40,096 nucleotides of DNA from Bartonella grahamii ATCC 700132 (GCF_000518085.1 NZ_KI912377.1:82684-122779); one strand, 5' to 3'; counted from the stretch's first letter, positions 30,108 through 38,747 are shown. Notes: generated by a model not told the origin, from the sequence alone. Made by a program: numbers and translations.

Positions 30108-31319
30108 ATGAGCAAGATATCAGATAATCACGGACAGTCTTCTTGGCAACTTATGAGAAAGAAAGTGGGTGAGAATACATCTCGTGATCGTTATAAGACT
30201 TATGTGCCAGCGTATACTCAATTACCGTTGCCGAATAATATGAAAAGGCAAATCTTTTTTTGGCTTAGTACGCTGATTTTTTTCGTTCTTTTTATGTTTG
30301 TTTTTGGATCGATTTTGCTTCCTTTTGTGGCAGGGATTGTGTTGGCTTATTTTCTCAATCCTATTGTTCAATTACTTGAAAGATTTGGTATTCGCCGTGT
30401 GTTTGGGACTGTCCTCATTACCTTATTTATTGTTATTACCTTTGTTGCTGCTTTAGTTATTTTGATTCCTGTTATTAGTTGGCAAATACAGCAATTTATG
30501 AGTGATGGTTTACCTGTTTATATTAATCGTATTCAAACCTTTTTTGTTGAGCATGATTTTGATTGGATAAGGCGCTACTTTGGAAGTGATCCAAATGAAT
30601 TACGGAATAATATTAAAGGATTTTTGGGAGAAGGTTCTGATTTTATTACGTCTCTTTTGAATTCACTTTTAAAGTCAGGAAAATCTATCGTTAATATCGT
30701 TAGCCTATTTGTTGTGGCACCTGTGGTGGCATTTTATATGTTATTAGATTGGCCGCGTATGGTAACAGCAATTGATTCGTTAATACCGCGTGATCATCTT
30801 GAAACCGTTCGGAGTATTTTTCATGAAATGGATAGAGCTATTGCAGGCTTTGTTCGTGGACAAGGAACAGTTTGTCTTATATTGGGAGGCTATTATGCTA
30901 TTGGTTTAACGATTGCAGGACTCAATTTTGGTCTTTTGATTGGTATGTTTATTGGTCTTATTAGCTTTGTTCCTTATATCGGCACAATGAGTGGTTTGGT
31001 CCTTTCTGTTGGTATTGCATGGGTCCAGTTTTATCCCAATAATTGGGGAGGAATCATCGTTGTGATGGCACTTTTTTTAATTGGTCAATTTATTGAAGGT
31101 TATATTCTTCAACCCAAGCTTGTAGGTTCATCAGTGGGATTACATCCCGTATGGTTGATGTTTTCACTTTTTGCTTTTTCTTCACTCTTTGGTTTTACTG
31201 GTATGCTTGTTGCTGTTCCTGCGGCGGCGGCTGTTGGCGTTTTAGTTCGTTTTGCTCTTCATACTTATCTTAGTTCTCAGATGTATTCGCGAAGGGGAAA
31301 TTCGGAGCCGCTAAAATGA
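30108..31319 (+). CDS. AI-2E/PerM-family membrane permease
   Basis: 403 residues from the ATG at 30108, which has TTTAGGAT 7 nt upstream; a GTG at 30084 is a weaker alternative. Helices pack at about residues 45-85, 95-125 and in the C-terminal half. The family motifs VLAYFLNPIVQLLERFGI and SFVPYIGTMSGLVLSVGIAW are present, with QFIEGYILQPKLVGSSVGLHP near residue 340. Members include YdiK and TqsA; the cargo is rarely known. Its stop overlaps the hdaA start (ATGA), a pairing also seen next to purMN in other Rhizobiales. Confidence 0.85.
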   Translation: MSKISDNHGQSSWQLMRKKVGENTSRDRYKTYVPAYTQLPLPNNMKRQIFFWLSTLIFFVLFMFVFGSILLPFVAGIVLAYFLNPIVQLLERFGIRRVFGTVLITLFIVITFVAALVILIPVISWQIQQFMSDGLPVYINRIQTFFVEHDFDWIRRYFGSDPNELRNNIKGFLGEGSDFITSLLNSLLKSGKSIVNIVSLFVVAPVVAFYMLLDWPRMVTAIDSLIPRDHLETVRSIFHEMDRAIAGFVRGQGTVCLILGGYYAIGLTIAGLNFGLLIGMFIGLISFVPYIGTMSGLVLSVGIAWVQFYPNNWGGIIVVMALFLIGQFIEGYILQPKLVGSSVGLHPVWLMFSLFAFSSLFGFTGMLVAVPAAAAVGVLVRFALHTYLSSQMYSRRGNSEPLK

Positions 31320-32005
31320 ATGGGCGTGAAACGCAATTATCTTTAAATTTTCCTTATGATCCGATTTTTCAATTTGAGGATTTAGTGGTAACGGAAAGCA
31401 ATCGTATGGCTTTTCAGCTTATTGATCATTGGCCCAATTGGAGCTTACCTATTGCAGTTTTGGTTGGAAAAGAAGGATCTGGGAAAACGCATTTTTCTAA
31501 TATATGGCTCCAAAAAGCAGATGCTTTCAGGATTCAGCACAATGAAATTGATCAGGCTGTTACTATGGCTTCTTTAGGCAGATCATTTTTAATAGAGGAT
31601 ATTGGTGCAGGTGAAATTAATGAGACAGAACTTTTTCATTTAATTAACAGTATTAAGCAAGCAAATCTTGATGCACGACAAGCTACTTTATTGATGACGG
31701 CACGAACACTTCCTTCCGCTTGGAATTTAAAGTTAAATGATCTAAAAAGTCGTCTTAATTCGGTGATGTTCGTTGAAATTAATCAGCCTGATGATGCATT
31801 ATTAACAGCTGTTGCATTTAAGCTTTTTTCCGATAGGCAACTTATTGTACATCCAGACACGGTTTATTATCTTGTAAGTCGTTGTGAACGTTCTTTATTT
31901 TCATTGAAGCGTGTTATTGATTCTGTTGATCAGTTGGCATTACAAAGAAAAAGAAAAATAACACGTGCTGTTATTGCTGAAGTTTTGAATAGAAGAAATC
32001 CGTAA
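31316..32005 (+). CDS. hdaA: DnaA-homologous regulator HdaA
   Basis: 229 residues. The sliding-clamp-binding motif QLSLNF lies at residues 7-12, as expected for Hda, which acts with DnaN to make DnaA hydrolyse ATP and so limits reinitiation. The AAA+ Walker A is GKEGSGKTHF (residues 51-60), and a Walker B-like FLIEDIGAG follows near residue 88. There is no DnaA domain IV. It is coupled by a four-base overlap to the permease gene. Confidence 0.93.
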   Translation: MNGRETQLSLNFPYDPIFQFEDLVVTESNRMAFQLIDHWPNWSLPIAVLVGKEGSGKTHFSNIWLQKADAFRIQHNEIDQAVTMASLGRSFLIEDIGAGEINETELFHLINSIKQANLDARQATLLMTARTLPSAWNLKLNDLKSRLNSVMFVEINQPDDALLTAVAFKLFSDRQLIVHPDTVYYLVSRCERSLFSLKRVIDSVDQLALQRKRKITRAVIAEVLNRRNP

Positions 32006-32674
32006 ATACTCCCTATCATGGCTTACTTATTCTGTCCTTCTATTATCGTTTCAATATGTGGCAAGACAAGTCATTTAAATTTTCTTCTTTTTTGATATCT
32101 GTTAAGAGTGAAAAATAGTATTTTTTACTTTAGTCATGTGTTTATCTTAAATAGCTTTGAGATTTTATTGTATGATGTTGACTTTTTTCCATCGTTGCAT
32201 TTGAAACTTTCGTGCTTTGAAAAAATGTTTGTTGTTTATGGATTTGGATTGTAGAAGATTCTAGGATTTTTAATAAAAGAGTTCTTTGCAAGATAGAAAA
32301 AGAGGGGAAAAAGCTTAATACAGCTGATTTTTTGGCTTGTGTTCTCTTTTGGAAAGTTTTTCTATGATATTTAAGTCTTTTTTTTCTAAAATTGTATCTG
32401 TAGAATGCGTTTTGATACAGTGAGAGTTTGCTTAAAGCAGGATGAAAATTATGAAATCCTTACAGAGAAATTCATTATTTTTTTAATATAGATTGGATTC
32501 TTTACGGAGGTTGTTTTCTATTATTTGTCAATAAATATGTTATTGAGTAGGGAAAAAATTTTTAAAACGTGCTTTTTTGTAAAGAAATGCAACAAAATTA
32601 AAAAAAAGTGTGTTTTTCTCTTGCACTTCTGTTGTGAAAATTTTAGGAAATGTGCATCAAGTAAATGTAAATGG
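32006..32674. other. 669-nt gene-free gap before tRNA-Pro
   Basis: AT-rich sequence with no supported gene. The only long open frame runs into the tRNA and is rejected. A possible tRNA promoter lies at its end (separate entry). No terminator after hdaA is clear. Confidence 0.5.
32621..32649 (+). promoter_or_regulatory. possible promoter of tRNA-Pro
   Basis: TTGCAC and TAGGAA are separated by 17 nt, with the likely start about 20 nt before the tRNA. The -10 is a poor match, so this is tentative. Confidence 0.35.
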
Positions 32675-32751
32675 CGGAGCGTAGCGCAGCCTGGTAGCGC
32701 ACCTGATTTGGGATCAGGGGGTCGTAGGTTCGAATCCTATCGCTCCGACCA
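32675..32751 (+). tRNA. tRNA-Pro (UGG)
   Basis: A 77-nt cloverleaf. The acceptor CGGAGCG pairs with CGCTCCG and is followed by A and an encoded CCA. The D-arm is GCGCAGCCTGGTAGCGC and the anticodon loop reads TTTGGGA with anticodon TGG. The T-arm is GTAGGTTCGAATCCTAT. All stems pair. Confidence 0.97.
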
Positions 32752-32840
32752 TATTTGATTAAGTGTGTGAGAATGACCCAATTGGATACGTGTGGTGGAA
32801 AACTATCATTCAAGCGTTGTGTAATCTGAAGGAAAAAGGC

Positions 32841-33146
32841 ATGATCGCACGTATTTATAGTCCTGCTAAGACAGCTATGCAGTCAGGTAAGGGGAATACA
32901 GGTTTTTGGATTCTAGAGTATGAGCCGGTGAAAGCAAAAATGCTTGAACCTCTTATGGGGTACACGGCAACGTCTGATATGAATAATCAGGTAAGGATCA
33001 GATTTAATAGGAAGGAAGAAGCGATTGCTTTTGCGCGTAAGAATGCTATCTCTTACCGTGTAGAAAAGAAACGTACGTCGATTCGACGTGCTATTTCTTA
33101 TTCTGATAATTTTCGCAGTGATCGGCAGCACTCTTGGACACATTGA
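32841..33146 (+). CDS. ETC complex I subunit, NDUFS4-like
   Basis: 101 residues from the ATG at 32841 (GAAGGAAAAAGG just upstream). The pattern MIARIYSPAKTAMQSGKGN, FWILEYEP, EPLMGYTATSDMNNQVRIRF and AIAFARKNAISYRVE is that of NDUFS4, an accessory subunit at the NADH-module interface of complex I that alphaproteobacteria share with mitochondria. It lies between tRNA-Pro and tRNA-Arg. The longer open frame starting at 32763 adds 26 codons with no homology. Confidence 0.9.
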   Translation: MIARIYSPAKTAMQSGKGNTGFWILEYEPVKAKMLEPLMGYTATSDMNNQVRIRFNRKEEAIAFARKNAISYRVEKKRTSIRRAISYSDNFRSDRQHSWTH

Positions 33147-33185
33147 ATTAAAGATGCTATTTTGAATTGAGAAAATAATCAGTTG

Positions 33186-33262
<77 letters not shown>

Positions 33263-33516
33263 TCCAGTTTTTATCCATGTATAACGTATTTATTCTTTGT
33301 AATCTTTTTTAAGGTTCGGGAACATTAACAAAAGTTCGGGAATAGGATTTTCCAACATACTTTTACAAAGCTCATCTGTTTCCTCCAACGTTCTCTAATA
33401 ATTTTTTGTTTGAGAACCACTATTTTAAATGGGCGAAGACATTCTCTATCGCCTCCATGAGACGAGCAAAATTAAGAAATCATTTTCTAAAGAATTTCGC
33501 GCGTCTCAGAGTATGT
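33263..33516. other. border region between tRNA-Arg and prophage remnants
   Basis: 254 nt without a gene. It holds a 9-bp direct repeat GTTCGGGAA at 33314-33322 and 33334-33342. A minus-strand stretch near 33412-33480 reads RLMEAIENVFAHLK then a stop, which might be a transposase or phage remnant but is too short to name. Confidence 0.45.
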
Positions 33517-33729
33517 TTAGAGTCGGATATTTGGTTTTTGTGTAAAAATACTTACAAACGCATCCATAATACGTGAAAAATCAAGCGCTAATAAGAGTAT
33601 AATGAGTACAATCCATTTCGTATAACGAGACATCACTTTTACACTTTTGTAGGTCATGATGATTTCTTGAAGTATTTCTTTTTCTGCTTCTGTAAGCTCT
33701 ATATCGTCTTGTGTTTTTTTTCTAGCCAT
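33517..33729 (-). CDS. phage small membrane protein (holin-like candidate)
   Basis: 70 residues from the ATG at 33729 (AGGTGGAAAC upstream). A charged N-terminal half (KTQDDIELTEAEKEILQEII) is followed by one hydrophobic helix (TKWIVLIILLLALDF). It overlaps the lipoprotein gene by 8 nt. A second copy in the opposite orientation starts at 39992. No family is recognised; position beside spanin-like genes makes a lysis role possible. Confidence 0.6.
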   Translation of the reverse strand: MARKKTQDDIELTEAEKEILQEIIMTYKSVKVMSRYTKWIVLIILLLALDFSRIMDAFVSIFTQKPNIRL

Positions 33730-33928
33730 GTTTCCACCTACACACGCGTTCACCTAGATTATTGTGCTTTAAGATTTCTCTTGCTAAGTTTGAACTGATG
33801 GCATTCAGATCTTGCCGGCTTAAATAAATTGGCAACCAGCCAACACAAGAAGAAACATATTTATTTGTCGCGCAACCAATCAGAGAGAGCAGCACGCACA
33901 TCAGCATCACTTTTTTGATTAACTTCAT
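33722..33928 (-). CDS. phage outer-membrane lipoprotein (Rz1/o-spanin-like)
   Basis: 68 residues. A lipoprotein signal ends in the lipobox LIGC (cleavage before Cys near residue 18), followed by a short periplasmic part GWLPIYLSRQDLNAISSNLA and REILKHNNLGERVC. The start lies inside the preceding small gene (33861-34088) in a different frame. A small lipoprotein starting within an N-anchored coiled-coil gene is the layout of Rz/Rz1 spanins, which fuse the membranes at lysis. The family assignment is inferred from layout and signal, not a search. A paralogue is at 39796. Confidence 0.7.
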   Translation of the reverse strand: MKLIKKVMLMCVLLSLIGCATNKYVSSCVGWLPIYLSRQDLNAISSNLAREILKHNNLGERVCRWKHG

Positions 33929-34088
33929 TTTCCACCTCAAGCCGTGTTGTGGCTGCTTTTAAAGCTTTTTCTGTTTGCTTTTGCTGTTCACTCTTTTTAC
34001 CAAGAGTAAATGCTCTAGCTAATGCAATAAAAAAAGCGGCTAAAGCCGCGCTTGTTACCATCAGATTTCTTTTTATCCATAAGATCAT
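33861..34088 (-). CDS. phage inner-membrane coiled-coil protein (i-spanin-like)
   Basis: 75 residues: an N-terminal helix (VTSAALAAFFIALARAF) then a charged helical tail (GKKSEQQKQTEKALKAATT, RLEVENEVNQKSDADVRAAL). Its ATG overlaps the stop of the 176-residue gene before it (ATGA), and the lipoprotein gene begins within its last 68 nt. The pattern fits the inner-membrane partner of a spanin pair. A paralogue lacking the membrane helix is at 39690. Confidence 0.65.
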   Translation of the reverse strand: MILWIKRNLMVTSAALAAFFIALARAFTLGKKSEQQKQTEKALKAATTRLEVENEVNQKSDADVRAALSDWLRDK

Positions 34089-34615
34089 AGACGATGCTCC
34101 TGAAAGCGTTTAGCAACAAAGAAAATACCAGCACATGCGGCTAAAATCATAATGGTTGCCAAAGCCCATTGGATTGGTCCATTGCCTGCTAACAAGCCAC
34201 CAAGCCCTTGTTCCACCCATGGAACCCCATAAGACATATCAAGTGCTTTATTGAAAGCGTCTCTGATTTCGTCCTTGAGACCATTTGGTACTGAAATATT
34301 TAGATTTGTAATGGTTACATGGGCGTCTACTTCAACAGATTTGTGAACCGTAATGGGCTTTGGGGCTTTAAAGGCACCCACTTTATTTGTTGCCTGCATT
34401 TGTCCTGTTTCAATGACACTTGTATTAAAACCACTCTTGCGTTTTTCAGGTGGGGTATTTGTAACCACTACTGTATCCAGCATTCTTTTTGCGCGTGCAT
34501 TGGTTTCATCGGTAAGGGTTTTAATGGTCTGGGTTGAAGTTTTGTTGATTGAAACATTAAAGCCTAGCTTTTTTTTCATCCAATTAGGCATCCAGCTGAT
34601 TAATTTGCTTATCAT
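34085..34615 (-). CDS. phage protein with C-terminal membrane helix
   Basis: 176 residues. The N-terminus is Trp- and Lys-rich (SWMPNWMKKKLGF), the middle is Thr/Lys-rich, and a hydrophobic segment near the C-terminus (ALATIMILAACAGIFFVAKRF) suggests a membrane anchor. In the same frame the sequence just upstream reads WNALSEWFSGM, so the present ATG is probably internal and the gene may be the tail end of a larger phage structural gene such as a tape-measure protein. It is coupled to the next gene by ATGA. Function unknown. Confidence 0.5.
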   Translation of the reverse strand: MISKLISWMPNWMKKKLGFNVSINKTSTQTIKTLTDETNARAKRMLDTVVVTNTPPEKRKSGFNTSVIETGQMQATNKVGAFKAPKPITVHKSVEVDAHVTITNLNISVPNGLKDEIRDAFNKALDMSYGVPWVEQGLGGLLAGNGPIQWALATIMILAACAGIFFVAKRFQEHRL

Positions 34616-34663
34616 GCCGCTAAACCATTCAGACAGAGCATTCCATTGGCTTTTGATGCCGTT

Positions 34664-34783
34664 TCACAAGCTATCAATGAGATCGGATTTTATCTCCAAA
34701 AATGCATGCAACTCACGAGCATTTATCGTTTGAACTGTATCCTGCTCAATAATTTGTTCTTTAATTTCTATAAGGGTGTTCAT
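34664..34783 (-). pseudogene. antirepressor N-terminal fragment (ant copy 1)
   Basis: 39 codons, MNTLIEIKEQIIEQDTVQTI then NARELHAFLEIKSDLI and a stop. The first 31 residues match the start of the other antirepressor in this window (38741, NTLIEIKERVIDREAVQTI). After LEI-x-S the similarity ends and unrelated phage sequence follows, so a deletion or recombination joined the fragment to the next gene. Its ribosome-binding site AGGAG lies in the c4 target (next entry). Confidence 0.8.
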
Positions 34784-34789
34784 AAAGGA

Positions 34790-34813
34790 CTCCTAGTTGT
34801 TAGATGTTTCTTA
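34790..34813 (-). promoter_or_regulatory. c4-type target site covering the ant1 RBS
   Basis: On the minus strand the site holds TAAGAAA (34807-34813), then CAACTAG (34793-34799) running into AGGAG. Both halves are complementary to the antisense segment inside the upstream c4-like RNA (34841-34847 and 34854-34860). Pairing would hide the ribosome-binding site. Confidence 0.75.
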
Positions 34814-34835
34814 ATGACACTCTAAAAGAGCTCTG

Positions 34836-35024
34836 GGTGCTAAGAAACATGGGCAACTAGCCCGTCGTTATATTTTCCCCGTAAAGGGTCTTGTACAGTG
34901 TAACTATACCCGACAAAGCTATTATATGCGTGTAACATACAACGAGTCAAAACTTTAATTGGCGGAGAAGATATTGTTCCAGCAATCCGTTCACTAGTTG
35001 CTTTAAAGTGTTTCTTAGGCACCT
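34836..35024 (-). ncRNA. c4-like antisense RNA, copy 1
   Basis: Read on the minus strand: sense boxes TAAGAAA (35011-35017) and CAACTAG (34994-35000), a structured core, then the antisense boxes CTAGTTG (34854-34860) and TTTCTTA (34841-34847). GGTGCCTAAGAAAC and GTTTCTTAGCACC at the ends form a long outer stem. The core contains UAUAG-UUACA-CUGUA, CCC-UUUAC-GGG and GUCG / CGAC pairings. In phages P1 and P7 a c4 RNA of this layout is cut from the ant message and blocks ant translation in trans. The second copy in this window shows compensating changes. No homology search was run; the Rfam C4 antisense family is the expected match. Confidence 0.75.
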
Positions 35025-35083
35025 GATTCGATTATTCATATCGCTGTAATAATGTCACGCAGCAATATCACTTTTTTCTAAAA

Positions 35084-35114
35084 ATTATAAGCACATCTTT
35101 ACTTTATTTGTCGA
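35084..35114 (-). promoter_or_regulatory. candidate promoter of c4/ant copy 1
   Basis: On the minus strand TCGACA (35109-35114) and a perfect TATAAT (35084-35089) are separated by 19 nt, slightly long. Transcription would begin near 35077, about 50 nt before the first c4 box. Confidence 0.45.
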
Positions 35115-35166
35115 CTCACTTTAAATTTTTCGGCTTAGTTTTTTATTTATAGTGGAGGGGGAAATA

Positions 35167-36252
35167 ATGCTCGATACGCTTGATACAATTGCGGTGATCT
35201 TATGCTTGTTATCATTTCCAGCGATGGTTGTCGGACTTGTTTTAGTGTGTATAAAAAAATGGCGGAAAAACGGACTGAAAACTCTTGGTATTGGAGTTTT
35301 ATTATTTCTCGGCTCTGCAATATTAGGTGCGTTTTTTTTTCACACAATTGAACCAGATCAAGTTACATACAATAATGAAATTTTTTCCTCCTCCTCGACT
35401 TCATTAATATATGTTGCTACTCAAAATGAAAGCGTGAAACAGGTACTACCTGAGAATACTGATAAGCAAAGTATCCATGTTCAAGACAAAAAGTCAGACG
35501 AAAATGATGGTCTAGGTTTTTGGGGATGGTTCAGGTTAATTTTCTTTGCATTTATTGCTTTGTCTATTTTTGTTCATTGGCAAGATAAACGCAAAAAACG
35601 TTTTAAAGAAAAAGTTTCAGAGCAGGTTTTAATGCCTCCCCCCCATATCCACCCTTCTTCTGATTTATCAGTTGTTAATAAAATGTCGCCGGAACTTGAA
35701 AAAAAACGGTTAGAAAAGAGGGTACAGATCTTTCTCCTTTGTGTTCTGTTGAGTGGAGGCATTGTGGTAACAGTAACTATTACACCATGGTTATTAGTAC
35801 CCATTCTTATTGTTTTAATTTTTGTTATTATTGCCTATCGTGAGGCGAAAAAGGAAAAAAACTTTGAGCAAGAAGTTGCTTTGTGGCAATCAGATATTCC
35901 TCCCTCTAATTTTGAGGAAGCATGTGAAATGTTTCAAGAACTTGACGCAAGTGAATATGATTATCGTTTAGCAAAAAATGAAAAACTGTTGGGAGTTCAA
36001 GAACGCGTTACCTTCAATATTGGCGAAAAGACTCCAGCTTTAGGACGTCTTTTAGTAACAAACCAAGCTATTGTATTTGAAAGCCCTGAAGATAATGAAA
36101 GGACTACTTGGGCAGGAATTGCATCAGTCACTATAACATACCAAAGATGTCACATCAGTCACCGTGCTGGCGCACCATGGAATTACCGATTTAGTGCCAT
36201 TCCAAATCCAAGGTTTGCAGCAGTAATCCGGGCTCTTGGGCAGCCTTATTGA
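35167..36252 (+). CDS. multi-pass membrane protein of unknown function (prophage cargo)
   Basis: 361 residues from the ATG at 35167, preceded by an excellent GGAGGGGG; a GTG lies 15 nt earlier. Hydrophobic helices occur at about residues 5-28 and 40-60, near 120-135, and as a long pair at about 185-225. The C-terminal 130 residues are soluble and include GRLLVTNQAIVFESPEDNERT then TWAGIASVTI, which recalls small bacterial PH-like or GRAM-like domains. It is intact and transcribed opposite to the decayed phage genes around it, so it looks like cargo kept by selection or a recent arrival. No family is recognised with confidence. Confidence 0.7.
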   Translation: MLDTLDTIAVILCLLSFPAMVVGLVLVCIKKWRKNGLKTLGIGVLLFLGSAILGAFFFHTIEPDQVTYNNEIFSSSSTSLIYVATQNESVKQVLPENTDKQSIHVQDKKSDENDGLGFWGWFRLIFFAFIALSIFVHWQDKRKKRFKEKVSEQVLMPPPHIHPSSDLSVVNKMSPELEKKRLEKRVQIFLLCVLLSGGIVVTVTITPWLLVPILIVLIFVIIAYREAKKEKNFEQEVALWQSDIPPSNFEEACEMFQELDASEYDYRLAKNEKLLGVQERVTFNIGEKTPALGRLLVTNQAIVFESPEDNERTTWAGIASVTITYQRCHISHRAGAPWNYRFSAIPNPRFAAVIRALGQPY

Positions 36253-36269
36253 TTTTTTAACACACAAGA

Positions 36270-36636
36270 TAAAGTTACGTCCATTTTTTATCTCCCGCAA
36301 GATAAGCTTATACATACTAGATTCTGAGGCTTGGACATCTGTGATCACGAAGTGCTCTTGGGAAGAGGGGAGCTTTGCTGTTTTCAGGATCCATCACAAT
36401 AACACTATCTTGAGGGTTTGGTGGCACCCCCCAATATCATTGATACAAAGATCAAGTTCCTTTCTTGCAATTGTCGTAGGGATTCTACCACCAGCATCCG
36501 ATTCCGAATGCTTAATGGTGTAAATCGCTGTGATACGAAAAGATTGCTGGTTGTCCTTTCGCGTGTAGATGATGGGCTGCCCAAAAGTGTTGCGCACATC
36601 TTTAACCATTTGGTTTAGCAGCCCGTGCCATCGCAT
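36270..36636 (-). pseudogene. phage head-tail attachment protein remnant (FII-like)
   Basis: Starting at ATG 36636, 2 nt after the capsid stop, the frame gives MRWHGLLNQMVKDVRNTFG then QPIIYTRKDNQQSFRITAIY. After the GG-x-IPTT stretch the frame shifts to PPNPQDSVIVMDPENSKAPL, then again to FVITDVQASESSMYKLILRE. Position after a lambda-E-type capsid gene and the beta-rich pattern suggest the FII head-tail joining protein. At least two frameshifts. The downstream end is approximate; a new ATG reading MDVTLSCVLKNQ is cut off at the cargo gene. Confidence 0.55.
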
Positions 36637-36637
36637 G

Positions 36638-37672
36638 TTATTTCGCTCCAATCACGGCTTTAAACAGCATTTCTGGGCGTGTACAGATGTAAAGCGGATA
36701 GCTATAGACCTCCGGTTTTCCCCATGCATTACGGTCGTGGTCGACGATTAGCATGGTGTAGAGAGGTTTTCCAACGGTGTTGGCAAAATCCAAGCTTTCC
36801 CCTGGCCTGTGGTGCAAAGGTTTTTTGGAATACACCAGGCGCATCAACAGGAAAGAATTGACATTCATCAGGCTTAATGCCTATGGCGCGCTTTGTTACA
36901 GCCTTCGCACTCACATTATAGTTGTGAATACTCCGGTAGTTAATGAAAGTGACACCTGCAAAGTCAAAACTGCCAAAGCTGCCCGAGCCAAGAGCGCTTG
37001 GTGTTGCAACACCTCCGGCGCTATCGGGTGTCTGTGCTAAGGCTGTGTTTAAATAGGTTTCCCGAATTGTTTTATGGTTTTTCAACTTGGAAAAGAATTC
37101 ATTTCCACAAAGCCCAATAATCCGTGAACGATCAGAAAATGCTCCTTTTGAAGCCTCAATCATCCTCATAATGACCCGATCAACATGGGCAGCAACATTG
37201 GTTGTCTCAACATTCAGTTTAAAGTCAATGGGCTTTGATGGTGTGATTTCCCATTCCTTGTACCAATCGACAATTACGGAACCATCAGTATCAAGGACAA
37301 CACCTTGAACAGCGCCAAGCTGCATATTTTCCCATGTCAATTCGATTTCAGAAATCAGTTTCTTTTGTTTTCTGGCAATATATTTCATTGCTGTCTCTAA
37401 CTGATCTTCTGTGTCAAATTCACGACGGTTCTGGATTTCTTCTGATTTTACGGTATCACTTTTGGCAATTCGTGTTGTTTTGAAAACCGAAGATTACGAC
37501 CCTCTCTATCACCTTCTGCCAAAGGTGCGCCACGTTTACTGGTTTGAATAAGCGAAAATGTATTATCACGTCGTTCAATCCCAACCACTGTGGTACTCGT
37601 TTCAACTTCCTCAAAAAGATTAAGAGAGCTTACAAGACCAGGTTGAAACTCATAGTTTTCAATGGCTCCCAT
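36638..37672 (-). pseudogene. phage major capsid protein E (frameshifted)
   Basis: About 345 codons from MGAIENYEFQPGLVSSLNLF to FKAVIGAK. N-terminal RRDNTFSLIQTSKRGAPLAE, central LISEIELTWENMQLGAVQG and HVDRVIMRMIEASKGAFSDR and a C-terminal FFPVDAPGVFQKTFAP are those of the lambda gpE-like major capsid family. Two single-base shifts break it: one near 37480, after which KTTRIAKSDTVKSEEIQNR is recovered, and one near 36810, after which SLDFANTVGKPLYTMLIVD is recovered. No functional shell protein is expected. Confidence 0.8.
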
Positions 37673-37735
37673 TCAAAACTTGATCTTTAAACTACCTCCC
37701 CATTTTTGAGAATGGAGAGGGGAGTTATGTTTTTG

Positions 37736-37978
37736 CTAAGCAGCTTCCACAACAGGGCTCTCCAAAGTAGGAGCATAAGCTTGCAATAACGAATTCATGC
37801 TATGCGGGAGTTCTGAAGTTCCAAAGTCTTTAAGAACTGCTAGAAGCTTTGTAATATTCGGTACCTCATCTTGAAGTTTTAAAATCAAAGCTTTTTCTAC
37901 CACACCCATAATGTCAACCAGAGTACTACAATTTTTGTTATCTACATATTCACAATTGACAAACTGAAACAAAGCCAT
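37736..37978 (-). CDS. phage hypothetical protein
   Basis: 80 residues, acidic, with a helical middle (DIMGVVEKALILKLQDEV, ITKLLAVLKDFG). It lies between the antirepressor and capsid remnants on the same strand. No Shine-Dalgarno is clear. Not recognised; it might itself be a remnant. Confidence 0.45.
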   Translation of the reverse strand: MALFQFVNCEYVDNKNCSTLVDIMGVVEKALILKLQDEVPNITKLLAVLKDFGTSELPHSMNSLLQAYAPTLESPVVEAA

Positions 37979-38010
37979 TCACAAATTACATAAAAAGTTG
38001 GTATCTACCT

Positions 38011-38741
38011 TCATTGCACACCCCCAAAGATTTGTTCTCTCAAACATGCCAATCCTTTTGGTGTAATTTTTGTTGAAGGCAGTATCTTTTCTGTAGCATC
38101 AGGTCCTTGAATAGTGATAGCAGGATAATCCATAAATCCTTTCTTGATTTTATCCTGATAGGTAATAATGGACCACTTGGAACACGGCGATACACCCAAT
38201 CATGTTTATACAAGTAATCTGTTAAGTCCTTTGGTCGTACTTCAAGAATTTTTCCGCTTCAATAAGACCGAACAAACCATCAGAAGGCTTTAAATCCTCA
38301 AGCGCGTCTGCTTTGGGTGCCATTCTGCGATGATGCTATCTTTCTGTTCGATTTGATTTTGTAGATGATTCAAGACGCCAAGTAATGCTTCGGGCTTGGA
38401 GTAATCGATTTGCGGTGTCGCTACTTGTTTTGCAAGCTTTTCACATTCGATAAAATACTCTTTTGCTTGATGACCTTTATCATTACGCTCGATCATTGAA
38501 AGGTGTTTTGCCATGTCTAAGGTGAGGTGATATTCCATGCTTGGACGCCCCCCTTTTTCTAAATTTTTAGAAAAAACTATAAGTCTATATTTTCTCGAAA
38601 TTTGCATTCTTTAATACGATTTTTAATCCAGTTTGCAAATTTTGATGTAATTTCCAAAAATGCATGCAAATAACGAGCATTGATGGTTTGAACAGCTTCT
38701 CTATCAATAACCCGTTCTTTAATTTCTATAAGAGTGTTCAT
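38011..38741 (-). pseudogene. phage antirepressor, AntA/KilAC type (ant copy 2, broken)
   Basis: From ATG 38741: NTLIEIKERVIDREAVQTI, NARYLHAFLEITSKFANWIK, then a stop and frame change. The open part resumes with EKGGRPSMEYHLTLDMAKHL and DKGHQAKEYFIECEKLAK, the AntA/AntB core. After WHPK further shifts lead to KILEVRPKDLTDYLYKHDW and finally YQDKIKKGFMDYPAITIQ and KITPKGLACLREQIFGG, the KilAC end. At least three disruptions. Such proteins bind prophage repressors to induce lytic growth; this one should not. Confidence 0.85.
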
Positions 38742-38747
38742 AGTGAA

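Noticed and set aside
32525..32758. 77-codon open frame running through tRNA-Pro
   Set aside because: Its C-terminus is the tRNA itself; no ribosome-binding site or homology.
33412..33480. Possible transposase fragment (RLMEAIENVFAHLK)
   Set aside because: Fourteen residues before a stop; too short to assign and no inverted repeats nearby.
34840..35022. 60-codon minus-strand open frame in the ant1 leader
   Set aside because: It coincides with the c4-like RNA. Changes relative to copy 2 mostly alter amino acids while keeping stems paired.
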